A stretch of 12,069 nucleotides of DNA from JBBQTU01 sp038213005 (GTDB taxonomy: Bacteria; Planctomycetota; Phycisphaerae; Tepidisphaerales; Tepidisphaeraceae). The notes beneath the pieces are model-generated. The model was not told the origin of the DNA. It worked only from the letters and a program-made list of their open reading frames with translations, and ran no database searches. This document shows, one piece after another, positions 6,103 through 12,069 of the stretch. A program made the translations under genes and the position numbers. Where the stretch lies: NCBI GenBank assembly GCA_038213005.1, contig JBBQTU010000134.1:1-12069 (forward strand). The letters run 5' to 3'. Each line of letters opens with the position of its first letter. The first letter of the stretch is position 1.

Positions 6103-6108
6103 ATTATA
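6103..6108 (-). promoter_or_regulatory. Consensus -10 box placed for a leaderless transcript
   Basis: On the minus strand a perfect TATAAT (6108-6103) lies seven bases before ATG 6095, so transcription would start at or one base before the start codon. No Shine-Dalgarno sequence lies between them. No good -35 hexamer is seen 16-18 bp upstream, so the promoter would depend on the -10 or on an activator. Confidence 0.4.
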
Positions 6109-6258
6109 GGCACATGGCTGAGCCAGGTGCGCGCGCCGTGATGTCCTCGTCCGCACAGGGGCACCCACACCATCCCCGCAGATCACGCCCTATGCGCCGG
6201 CCGCATGTGCGGGTGGTGCCGCATGATCCGCGCTGCGCGATCGTCGGGCCTTTGCGGT

Positions 6259-7626
6259 CTACTTCAAACCGGCAAGCTTCGCATATAGGGTGGCCGCCGT
6301 TCGGGCACCGTTGTAAAAGCAGTTGAGGTCGAACTTCTCATTGGGCGCGTGGACGCGGTCATCGGTCAGCCCAAAGCCCACCAGGAGCGAGTCGATTCCC
6401 AGAATTCTGCGGATGAGGCTCACCACTGGGATCGACCCGCCTTCACGGATGAAGACCGCCGGGTGCCCGAAGCCCACTTGCAGCGCTTCAGCGGCGAGTT
6501 TCACGGCCGGCGAATCCAGTGGGATCAGCACCGGCTCCGCCCCGTGGTGCGAGACGACTTCCACTGTCACGTTTGCCGGGCAGCGCTCGCGGATGGCTCG
6601 GGTGAACGCGGCTTCGATCTTCGCGGGATCCTGATTGGGGACCAGTCGCATCGAGACCTTGGCGCTGGCCTTGGAGGCGATGACGGTCTTGGCGCCGGGC
6701 CCCTGGTAGCCCGAGGTCAGCCCGTTGATGTCGCAGGTGGGGCGCGCCCAGCGGCGCTCGACGGTGGAAAAACCTTCCTCGCCGCACAGGGTCTCCAACG
6801 CTAGTTCCTGCTTGAACGCCGGCTCGTCGAACGGCAGGCTTGCCCACATCGCCCGCTCGGCATCGGTGAGCGGCGCAACATCCTCATAGAAACCGGGGAT
6901 GTTCACCCGGCCATTCTCGTCGTGCAGCGTGGCGAGCACCTCGCAAAGAATGTTGGCGGGATTGGGCACCGCGCCACCGTAGAGGCCGGAGTGAAGATCA
7001 TGGTCGGCCGCCGTGATGGTGACTTCCATATAAGCCAGGCCGCGCAGCCCATAGACGATGGCGGGCACGCCGCGTGCGAACTGGTCGGTGTCGGAGATCA
7101 GGGCAATGTCGGCCGCCAGGGCACCGCGGTGGTCGCGCATGAAATCCGCAAGGTGTGCCGACCCGATCTCCTCTTCGCCCTCGACGAGCATCGTGATGTT
7201 GATCGGGATGCCGCCATGGCGCTGCCAGGCGCGCAGGGCCTCAACATGAGCCCACACCTGCCCTTTGTCGTCGACCGCGCCGCGGGCATAGATGGCGCCG
7301 CTACGGATCGTGGGTTCGAAGGCGGGAGAAAGCCACTGCTCCAGCGGCTCGGCCGGCTGCACGTCGTAGTGCCCATAGAGCAGGACGGTGGGCCGACCTG
7401 GCACGTGCGCGTTGCGGGCCAGCACAACCGGGTGTCCGCCCGTGGGCAGGACCTGTGCGGACAGGCCCGACTCCACCAGTTGCTGCGCGAGCCAGTCAGC
7501 GCAGTGCTGCACATCACCCGCGCGATCAGGATCAGTGGAGATGCTGGGGATGCGAAGGAAGCTCTTGAGATTCTCAATCGCCTGCGGGCGAGTTGTATCC
7601 AAGGTGTTCAGGACGTTGCTGATCAT
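6259..7626 (-). CDS. M20-family zinc metallopeptidase (dipeptidase-like)
   Basis: This 455-residue protein has the full M20 co-catalytic zinc site: YGHYDVQP (His86, Asp88), ARGAVDDKGQ (bridging Asp119), EGEEEIGS (catalytic and metal Glu near 151-153), ISDTD (Asp179) and DDRVHAPNEKF (His426). A lid/dimerisation domain with HDLHSGLYGGAVPNP lies in the middle. The family hydrolyses dipeptides or removes N-terminal or acyl groups from amino acids in the cytoplasm; there is no signal peptide. The length and the LLYGHYDVQP start fit the dipeptidase/CNDP-like branch rather than ArgE or DapE, but the substrate is not determinable. The ribosome binding site before ATG 7626 is weak. The gene lies 163 bp upstream of the pterin synthase on the same strand. 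Promoter-boxA copy B points at this gene across an approximately 360-nt leader containing the second MITE-like repeat. Confidence 0.9.
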   Translation of the reverse strand: MISNVLNTLDTTRPQAIENLKSFLRIPSISTDPDRAGDVQHCADWLAQQLVESGLSAQVLPTGGHPVVLARNAHVPGRPTVLLYGHYDVQPAEPLEQWLSPAFEPTIRSGAIYARGAVDDKGQVWAHVEALRAWQRHGGIPINITMLVEGEEEIGSAHLADFMRDHRGALAADIALISDTDQFARGVPAIVYGLRGLAYMEVTITAADHDLHSGLYGGAVPNPANILCEVLATLHDENGRVNIPGFYEDVAPLTDAERAMWASLPFDEPAFKQELALETLCGEEGFSTVERRWARPTCDINGLTSGYQGPGAKTVIASKASAKVSMRLVPNQDPAKIEAAFTRAIRERCPANVTVEVVSHHGAEPVLIPLDSPAVKLAAEALQVGFGHPAVFIREGGSIPVVSLIRRILGIDSLLVGFGLTDDRVHAPNEKFDLNCFYNGARTAATLYAKLAGLK

Positions 7627-7686
7627 GATCCCATTCTATTCACTACGCACGCCGACGCGAAATAGTGGTGCTGCTGGCCCGGCCAC

Positions 7687-7809
7687 GGGCGTGCCCGAAG
7701 ATTCGAGTAAGCATGAAAGACGAAACAAGCGAGAAACTGAGGAAACTCGAAACAGCAAACGGGGAGCGGCGCGGGAGTCTGTCGGGTTGCCCGGATTTCT
7801 GGCACGCCC
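7687..7809. repeat. MITE-like repeat with 12-bp terminal inverted repeats, copy 2 (inverted)
   Basis: The element is bounded by GGGCGTGCCCGA (7687-7698) and TCTGGCACGCCC (7798-7809), inverted repeats with one mismatch. It is the inverted homologue of 3594-3731, about 15 bp shorter because the interior tandem and one flank differ. It sits 61 bp upstream of the M20 start codon, inside the transcript expected from promoter copy B. Confidence 0.6.
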
Positions 7810-7931
7810 CCGGCCAACCATCTCGTGCCGTCAAGCCGCCGAACCAACGACAAGATCACACGTGTTAGGTATTATGAGCGACGGGTCATTTCGGACCTGG
7901 GCGGTGCGAGTATTGGCGGCTAATGGCCGGT

Positions 7932-7949
7932 TATTCACTTTTCAGAGCA
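7932..7949 (-). promoter_or_regulatory. boxA-like element (copy B)
   Basis: On the minus strand TGCTCTGAAAAGTGAATA matches copy A except that two T residues are missing in the TTT run. TGCTCT-GAAAA is still close to the boxA consensus. It lies about 39 bases after the predicted start, the same place as in copy A. Confidence 0.5.
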
Positions 7950-7993
7950 CCAAGGTCGGCGCGTACGCTGGGCGCCACGTCTAATGATTATAA

Positions 7994-8022
7994 AGTATAA
8001 GATAGGCAGATGGACGGGTCAA
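7994..8022 (-). promoter_or_regulatory. Strong sigma70-type promoter (copy B)
   Basis: On the minus strand TTGACC (8022-8017) and TATACT (7999-7994) are separated by 17 bp. The expected start is near 7987. Hexamers and spacing equal those of copy A. Confidence 0.75.
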
Positions 8023-8126
8023 GTCGAATTTGAGACATTTGCCGTTTTGGGGGTCGCCGCCCCGCCCGGCGAATTGGGTGGCAAATGAATGGCGTGGGTT
8101 CCCAGACCAAGGATTGAACAGGAGTA

Positions 8127-8247
8127 AGGACCGGCGCATCAATAACAGTCCGGTTCAAAAAGGCCAACCCCCTCCCAGCCTCCCCCAGGGGGGAGGAGTC
8201 AGAAAGATCATCGCGCCATTCCTGGCAGTTATTGATGCGCCGATCCT
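8127..8247. mobile_element. MITE-like element with 20-bp terminal inverted repeats
   Basis: AGGACCGGCGCATCAATAAC (8127-8146) is repeated in inverted orientation at 8228-8247 with 19 of 20 positions equal; the inner 14 bp are perfect. The interior has no gene but contains a strong palindrome, CCTCCCCC-ag-GGGGGAGG, near 8180-8197. The total is 121 bp, typical of non-autonomous miniature elements. No clear target duplication is visible, and no transposase with matching ends lies in the window. It could also be a large structured RNA repeat. Confidence 0.55.
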
Positions 8248-8588
8248 AAGCAGAGGCAGCAGAGTGCGCCGGCCAAAGCCGTTGAGGTGGTGGGAGCACG
8301 GCGGTAACGTCGGGAAGGAGCCGTTGCGCTGGGAGTTGAGCCTTTCCCGTGGCCGCCAGCCAGCCCTTCGGCGATGATGGCAGAACAATCGAAACGGTCA
8401 AGGCGTTGGGGCTTGAGCAGACGGTGCGTGGCGAAGGTCGGAACTAATGGGAAAGAGGCGGCCAAGTGACCAACCCACTAGGCGCGTCCCCCTCGGACTT
8501 CTCCCCCTCGGACTTCATCGGACTCCAGCCGGGCGGCGATACTGTCCAGTCCCATGCTAGATATTAAACCCGTTGCGGCCTAACTGGC
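8248..8588. other. Intergenic stretch with a 15-bp tandem duplication
   Basis: No gene is recognised in this 340-bp stretch. TCCCCCTCGGACTTC occurs twice in direct tandem (8487-8501 and 8502-8516). Short frames on both strands overlap each other and lack any recognisable domain or ribosome binding site. Confidence 0.5.
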
Positions 8589-8611
8589 GGGGGGGGGGCG
8601 GGCCGTATACT
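8589..8611 (+). promoter_or_regulatory. Candidate promoter with a G10 tract in the spacer, upstream of the pseudopilin gene
   Basis: TATACT (8606-8611) is the same -10 hexamer as in the two boxA modules. A run of ten G (8589-8598) occupies the position expected for the -35/-10 spacer. The sequence at the -35 position (near 8583-8588) is a poor match. The start would be near 8618, leaving about 49 bases to the ATG. A short hairpin (TGAGG 8638-8642, CCTCA 8649-8653) lies just before the ribosome binding site. Confidence 0.35.
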
Positions 8612-8666
8612 CAGGTTTGTTCAGACCGAGATTTTCATGAGGCATCGCCCTCAGAACAGGAGAAAC

Positions 8667-9518
8667 ATGCGCAGCACAGGAAACACATTGATGTTGGTCT
8701 CAGAAGCGGTGGAGAACGGCGTGACGAAGCGCCCAGCCCGGAAGGCTTTCACGCTCGTGGAGTTGCTGGTGGTGATCGGTATCATCGCCCTTTTGATCTC
8801 AATCCTGCTGCCGGCCTTGAGCCGGGCGAGGCAGGCGGCTCAGCGGGTGGCTTGCCTGTCCAATCTGCGTCAGATCGGCCAGGCCTTCGTCATGTACGAT
8901 ACGAGTAACAAAGGGTACATCCCCAGCGGCATGACCCACCCCTCGCCGCTGCCCAATCCCGTCTGGCCGTGTCCCAACGACTGGACTGGAATTCAGTGGA
9001 ACGAGAAGATTCTTCCGTACCTGGGCGTGAACGTATTCGCGCGATACCCGAATTACGATTACAATGGCCAGCCGCCGTCTTCGCTGAAGGTTCCTGTCCT
9101 GGTCTGCCCGTTCGACACTTACGGCGGCACGATGTGGTGGGACACGGCTCCCCGCTGCTCATATCTCTACAATCGAGGCGATGACTGGTATCCATTCCGG
9201 CCGCGCAAGGCGTCCATGATCAAGTCAAATTACGGGGCCAACCCGAGCGGCATCGTGATTCTGGCCGATGGTTTCTACTGGGGCAGCCAGTATGTCAACA
9301 TGGTTGGGTTTGGCGGCAACTGCCAGCCGGCCGACTACTTCACGGATACGGTGCAAAATCCGGGATTCTGGCCAAACTATCACCGCACCGCTGGGCGGAT
9401 CGAGCGAAACGGGCTGTTTCTCGACGGCCATTGCGAGACGATCACGGATCTGAAAGGGACGTCAACCGGATTTCAGCGTGCTTTCGTATATTACATCAAG
9501 TGGCCTGAAATGAACTGA
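8667..9518 (+). CDS. Secreted pseudopilin-like protein with prepilin-type N-terminal signal
   Basis: The N-terminus has a basic leader, then RKAFTLVELLVVIGIIALLISILLPALSRAR in two adjoining parts: the type IV prepilin cleavage/methylation motif (probable cut Ala27-Phe28, Glu at mature position 5) and its hydrophobic helix (28-50). Prepilin peptidase normally prefers Gly at -1; Ala here is less usual. CLSNLRQIGQAFVMYD follows, the usual continuation in Planctomycetota and Lentisphaerota pseudopilin-like families, and the C-terminus has NGLFLDGHCE, the FxDGH motif of the H-X9-DG families. Such proteins are thought to be exported and may form pseudopili or surface assemblies; the role is unknown. 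The start at 8667 (283 residues) is chosen because AGGAG (8658-8662) precedes it; an in-frame ATG at 8637 lacks one. The last 23 bp overlap the 3' end of the AraC gene on the other strand. Confidence 0.88.
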   Translation: MRSTGNTLMLVSEAVENGVTKRPARKAFTLVELLVVIGIIALLISILLPALSRARQAAQRVACLSNLRQIGQAFVMYDTSNKGYIPSGMTHPSPLPNPVWPCPNDWTGIQWNEKILPYLGVNVFARYPNYDYNGQPPSSLKVPVLVCPFDTYGGTMWWDTAPRCSYLYNRGDDWYPFRPRKASMIKSNYGANPSGIVILADGFYWGSQYVNMVGFGGNCQPADYFTDTVQNPGFWPNYHRTAGRIERNGLFLDGHCETITDLKGTSTGFQRAFVYYIKWPEMN

Positions 9519-10410
9519 TAGGGACCTCGGCCTTATTGTCGTGGAACTGCTGGCGATAGCGGCTGGGGGCGATGCCGAAGTGGCTGCGAAACCGCCGGGC
9601 AAAGTGGTTCTGGTCCGGCCAGCCCACTTGCTCTCCGACCTTGCCAATCGGTTCGTCGGTGCGAATGAGCAGGGCCGCCGCGCGCTCAAGGCGAACGCGG
9701 TTGTGGTAGGCCAGCGGAGGTAGCGTCGTGGCCCGTCGGAACAGGCGACTGAGGTAGGATGCGTCGATGTTCAATTTGGCGGCCAGTTCGGGCACCGACC
9801 AGTGGTATCGGAGATCTGATTCCAGCAGGCGGATGGCATGACGAACGGCCGGATGCTGCGCGGGGTGTTCGGAGTATTCGAGATGGACGACGGTGGCCAC
9901 GGTTTTGAGCGTCGCCAGAAACAGGGCGAGTCTGGCCAATTGCTCAGTGCGGTTTCGTCGAGCCGTTGAAGCCAGGGCGACCGAGAGGTCCTCGGACCGA
10001 GACAGGCACAACTGCGTCGCTTCCTCATCCAAGTGCGAAACCAACACGCCTTTATGTTGTTGCGACATGACCTGGGAATGGAGCAGGCTCTGCAGTTGGG
10101 CGTCGCGGCACACCCAGGCCAGATCCTCGCCCAGCAGTTCCGGGGCAAATACGCAGTTAGAGACCGACATGCCGGTGCAGTTAGCATAGCCATGCCAGGC
10201 GCCGGGGCGGATGATGACCACGCTCCCACGGGTAAGGGCCTGCGTGCCGTGAATGGATTGATGATCGCCTTTGCCGGACGCCACAATAGCGATTTCCATG
10301 AAGGCGTGATCGTGGGCGACGATGGTTCGATCGTGGTGCAACAGCCCCGCCGCGATGGGCAGAATGCCGCTGGAGGGCATGTACACCGAGTTGATGGCGA
10401 TCCGCCACAT
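9496..10410 (-). CDS. AraC-family transcriptional regulator with N-terminal cupin domain
   Basis: The protein has 304 residues. The N-terminal part is an AraC-type cupin sensor: HDHAFMEIAIVASGKGDH (33-50) and RGSVVIIRPGAWHGY (61-75). The C-terminal part holds two helix-turn-helix units: WSVPELAAKLNIDASYLSRLFRR, split at about 204-226, and EPIGKVGEQVGWPDQNHFARRF, then FGIAPSRYRQQ. The architecture is that of regulators of carbohydrate-use genes that bind sugars in the cupin pocket. The ligand is not predictable here. The assigned ATG (10410) directly abuts a GAGGG sequence, leaving no spacing, so the real start might be the in-frame ATG 30 bases further in (residue 11) or the mRNA may be leaderless. 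It is divergent from the extracellular protein gene at 10616, a likely target, and tail-to-tail with the pseudopilin gene. Confidence 0.93.
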   Translation of the reverse strand: MWRIAINSVYMPSSGILPIAAGLLHHDRTIVAHDHAFMEIAIVASGKGDHQSIHGTQALTRGSVVIIRPGAWHGYANCTGMSVSNCVFAPELLGEDLAWVCRDAQLQSLLHSQVMSQQHKGVLVSHLDEEATQLCLSRSEDLSVALASTARRNRTEQLARLALFLATLKTVATVVHLEYSEHPAQHPAVRHAIRLLESDLRYHWSVPELAAKLNIDASYLSRLFRRATTLPPLAYHNRVRLERAAALLIRTDEPIGKVGEQVGWPDQNHFARRFRSHFGIAPSRYRQQFHDNKAEVPISSFQAT

Positions 10411-10452
10411 CCCTCATAATGCTACCGGATCACAGATGAAGTGTCCAGTTTC

Positions 10453-10493
10453 GTGCTAAAAAGAAAACCCCTCCGGTGCTAACGCGGCTGGGG
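10453..10493. promoter_or_regulatory. Candidate operator between the AraC gene and the extracellular protein gene
   Basis: GTGCTAA occurs twice in direct orientation (10453-10459 and 10476-10482), 23 bp apart, close to the two-turn spacing common for AraC-type half sites. The second copy lies in the loop of an imperfect hairpin, CCCC-t-CCG (10468-10475) with CGG-ct-GGGG (10485-10493). A TTGACT at 10523-10528 followed 18 bp later by a weak GACTAT could be the promoter of the rightward gene. Regulation by the adjacent AraC protein is inferred from position only. Confidence 0.3.
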
Positions 10494-10615
10494 ATTGTGT
10501 TGTAGAGTCCCAAGAGCTGGCGTTGACTTAGGCGCTGCAGGGGATGGACTATCGGCCGATGAACCTGTTGCCGTGGTAGTCAGCTCAGATCTCCCCAACG
10601 CTGAGGAGAAACGCT

Positions 10616-12069
10616 ATGTCCCCCATATTCCATCTGGCTCTTCGTAATCTTTCGGTTGTTGCGGCCACTCAAATCGGCCGGCGGAGTCATACCTCGCAGC
10701 GCGTGAAGCATAAGGGGCGATCCGCTGTGACGTCAGCAGTGGAGGCCTTGGAACAACGCTGCCTGATGAGCGTCGCCTATACAACCTCCTGGGTCGGTAA
10801 CACCAGCGGCCTTCCCGAGGGCCATATTATGAATAACATCACGGATATGGCCGTCACGCCTGACGGCAAGGTGGTGGGCGCAACGACTTGGGATGAGGGT
10901 GGAACCAACGCCGCGGTATTCCAGAATGGAGCGATGATCGGTCGCGGGCTGGAAACGGGCACTGGCAGTTGGGGCCGAATGTCCAACGGCATCGTGGCGA
11001 CCGACGCCAACTACTTTTATCTGTCCATTCGGCAAGATGGCGGGTACGGTGGGATCCCCGCTGGCCAGTCACAACAGGAGATCAAGCGGTACAACTACGA
11101 TGGCACTCCGGCCGGGTTTCCCGGCGGCGTGCAGTATGACAGCAGTTGCCTGAACGTCGTAACCGCCGCCGATGCGGGCAACAAGCCGGTTGTCGGGTTG
11201 GCCACGGCCAACAACGAGCTTTATGCGGCCGACAGCTACAGCAACACCATCAAGGTCTACCAGTTGCCGTTGTCCGGACAAAGCGTGAAGCGGAGTTGGT
11301 CGATCACGCGCCCCGGGCGTCTGGACGCGGATTCCGCCGGGTATATCTGGATGCTTCAGCCAGCGGATACGAGCAATCCGGCGAGACTCATTCGCTATTC
11401 CCCGACGGGCGTGGTGCAGGCCCAGCAGATCATCCTGCCCAGCGCCATCGTTCCGGGGGACTTCAGCGTAGATCTCGTGAACAATCGCATCCTGGTCACG
11501 AACCTGGGGGTGGACCAGAACGTGATCATCTACAGCAATATCACCACCGCGCCTGCGCAAAGCGGGACCTTCGGCGACACCGGCGGCATCTTCTCGGGCA
11601 CCCCCGGCCTCTGGGCTCCCTTGAAGTTCAATCGTCCCAGCGGCATCGGCGTTGACAATGCCGGAAACATCTATGTGGGTAATGATGGCGGCGGCACGGT
11701 CCTGGAGGCCTACAACTCCGTCGGCACCCGACAGTGGGTGCTGCAGGGGCAGATGTTTGTGGATGCCCCCGATGTGACCCCAGGGGCCGAGACGGAGCTT
11801 TACAGCGCCAAAGGGCACTTTGTGCTGGATTACTCCAAGACCGCTCCCGGCAGCGAGTGGAGCTACAAGGGGCAGACCCTCAACCCCTTCAAGTATCCCG
11901 ATGATCCGCGTGCCAATTGGAGCCTCAACACGGTCTTCACCCGTGTCATCAATGGCAAGACATTCCTGTACATGACCGGCATGTATGGGGAGCCGATCAG
12001 CGTTTATCGGTTCAACTCCACCACCGATGGCGAAGTGGCGATCCCCACCGCGATGTTCGGCGCCAACCA
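10616..12069 (+). CDS. Large extracellular protein with LEPR-XLL-like N-terminus and beta-propeller-like repeats (partial)
   Basis: An open frame starts at ATG 10616, preceded by GAGGAG (10603-10608) at 7 nt, and stays open to the window end, at least 484 codons. Residues 42-52 read VEALEQRCLMS, a variant of the LEPR-XLL motif (LEPRxLLS) found near the N-terminus of very large exported planctomycete proteins. The basic stretch before it lacks a normal signal peptide, as is usual for that group. Afterwards, blades of a propeller-like fold can be made out: ITDMAVTPDGKVVGATTW, a GVDNAGNIYVGNDGGGTVLEAYN NHL-like unit seen in two overlapping parts, and DADSAGYIWMLQPADTSN. No catalytic motif is visible in the part present. 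It is probably surface-bound or secreted and perhaps controlled by the divergent AraC regulator. Confidence 0.75.
   Translation, partial: MSPIFHLALRNLSVVAATQIGRRSHTSQRVKHKGRSAVTSAVEALEQRCLMSVAYTTSWVGNTSGLPEGHIMNNITDMAVTPDGKVVGATTWDEGGTNAAVFQNGAMIGRGLETGTGSWGRMSNGIVATDANYFYLSIRQDGGYGGIPAGQSQQEIKRYNYDGTPAGFPGGVQYDSSCLNVVTAADAGNKPVVGLATANNELYAADSYSNTIKVYQLPLSGQSVKRSWSITRPGRLDADSAGYIWMLQPADTSNPARLIRYSPTGVVQAQQIILPSAIVPGDFSVDLVNNRILVTNLGVDQNVIIYSNITTAPAQSGTFGDTGGIFSGTPGLWAPLKFNRPSGIGVDNAGNIYVGNDGGGTVLEAYNSVGTRQWVLQGQMFVDAPDVTPGAETELYSAKGHFVLDYSKTAPGSEWSYKGQTLNPFKYPDDPRANWSLNTVFTRVINGKTFLYMTGMYGEPISVYRFNSTTDGEVAIPTAMFGAN

Larger units (their letters stand above)
7854..8033 (-). promoter_or_regulatory. 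Promoter-boxA leader module, copy B
   Basis: Read on the minus strand, this is the homologue of 489-670. The promoter (8022-7994), boxA (7949-7932), AGGT (7898-7895) and CCTAACACGTGTGAT (7869-7855) occur at spacings equal to copy A within one base. A hairpin, GGCGC (7976-7972) with GCGCC (7962-7958), lies between promoter and boxA with a sequence unrelated to the hairpin of copy A, suggesting that structure rather than sequence is kept there. Transcription would run towards the M20 peptidase start at 7626. Confidence 0.65.

Noticed and set aside
6922..7665. A 247-codon plus-strand frame opposite the M20 peptidase
   Set aside because: It is an antisense shadow of the peptidase gene, with no domain and no ribosome binding site.
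8030..8377. Possible gene of 115 codons before the pseudopilin gene
   Set aside because: The frame runs through the entire 8127-8247 inverted-repeat element, so it is a chance frame through repeat DNA.

Overview
The window looks like a chromosomal segment of a Planctomycetota bacterium, probably a Phycisphaerae-like lineage. The reasons are a free-standing EF-G with mitochondrial-like motifs, a pseudopilin-type protein with the FTLVELLVV...LPALSRAR start common in that phylum, a secreted protein with a LEPR-XLL-like N-terminal motif (LEQRCLMS), long intergenic regions and GC-rich codon use. This assignment is inference from protein signatures only; no rRNA, tRNA or CRISPR array was seen.

Layout. 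1-1342 has no complete gene. It holds the 3' remnant of a REP-associated (RAYT) transposase, a REP-like palindrome, low-complexity repeats, a strong sigma70-type promoter with an rRNA-type boxA (489-670), and a hairpin-rich leader (about 1015-1319) in front of fusA. 1343-3481 is fusA (EF-G), followed by an intrinsic-type terminator. 3594-3731 is a repeat with terminal inverted repeats. 3852-5291 encodes a GT39/ArnT-like membrane glycosyltransferase. It converges on 5313-6095, a tandem-domain 6-pyruvoyl-tetrahydropterin synthase/QueD-family protein on the minus strand that may be leaderless. 6259-7626 (minus) is an M20-family zinc peptidase. Its roughly 1 kb upstream region holds a second copy of the terminal-inverted-repeat element, a second copy of the promoter-boxA element, and a different MITE-like element. 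8667-9518 encodes a pseudopilin-like secreted protein whose tail overlaps an AraC-family regulator on the other strand (9496-10410). The regulator is divergent from a large extracellular beta-propeller-like protein (from 10616) that runs off the window.

How parts fit together. The genes do not form one operon. fusA and the pterin enzyme are housekeeping genes, while the glycosyltransferase, pseudopilin, AraC regulator and LEPR-XLL protein fit a cell-surface or secretion theme. The most notable signal is non-coding: two diverged copies (489-670 plus strand, 8033-7854 minus strand) of a 181-bp module made of a near-consensus promoter, a boxB-like hairpin, boxA and a conserved 3' block. No rRNA lies beside either copy in this window; one points at fusA and the other at the M20 peptidase. 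Together with the dense series of hairpins before fusA, this suggests undescribed leader RNAs or rrn-type antitermination acting on protein-coding transcripts.
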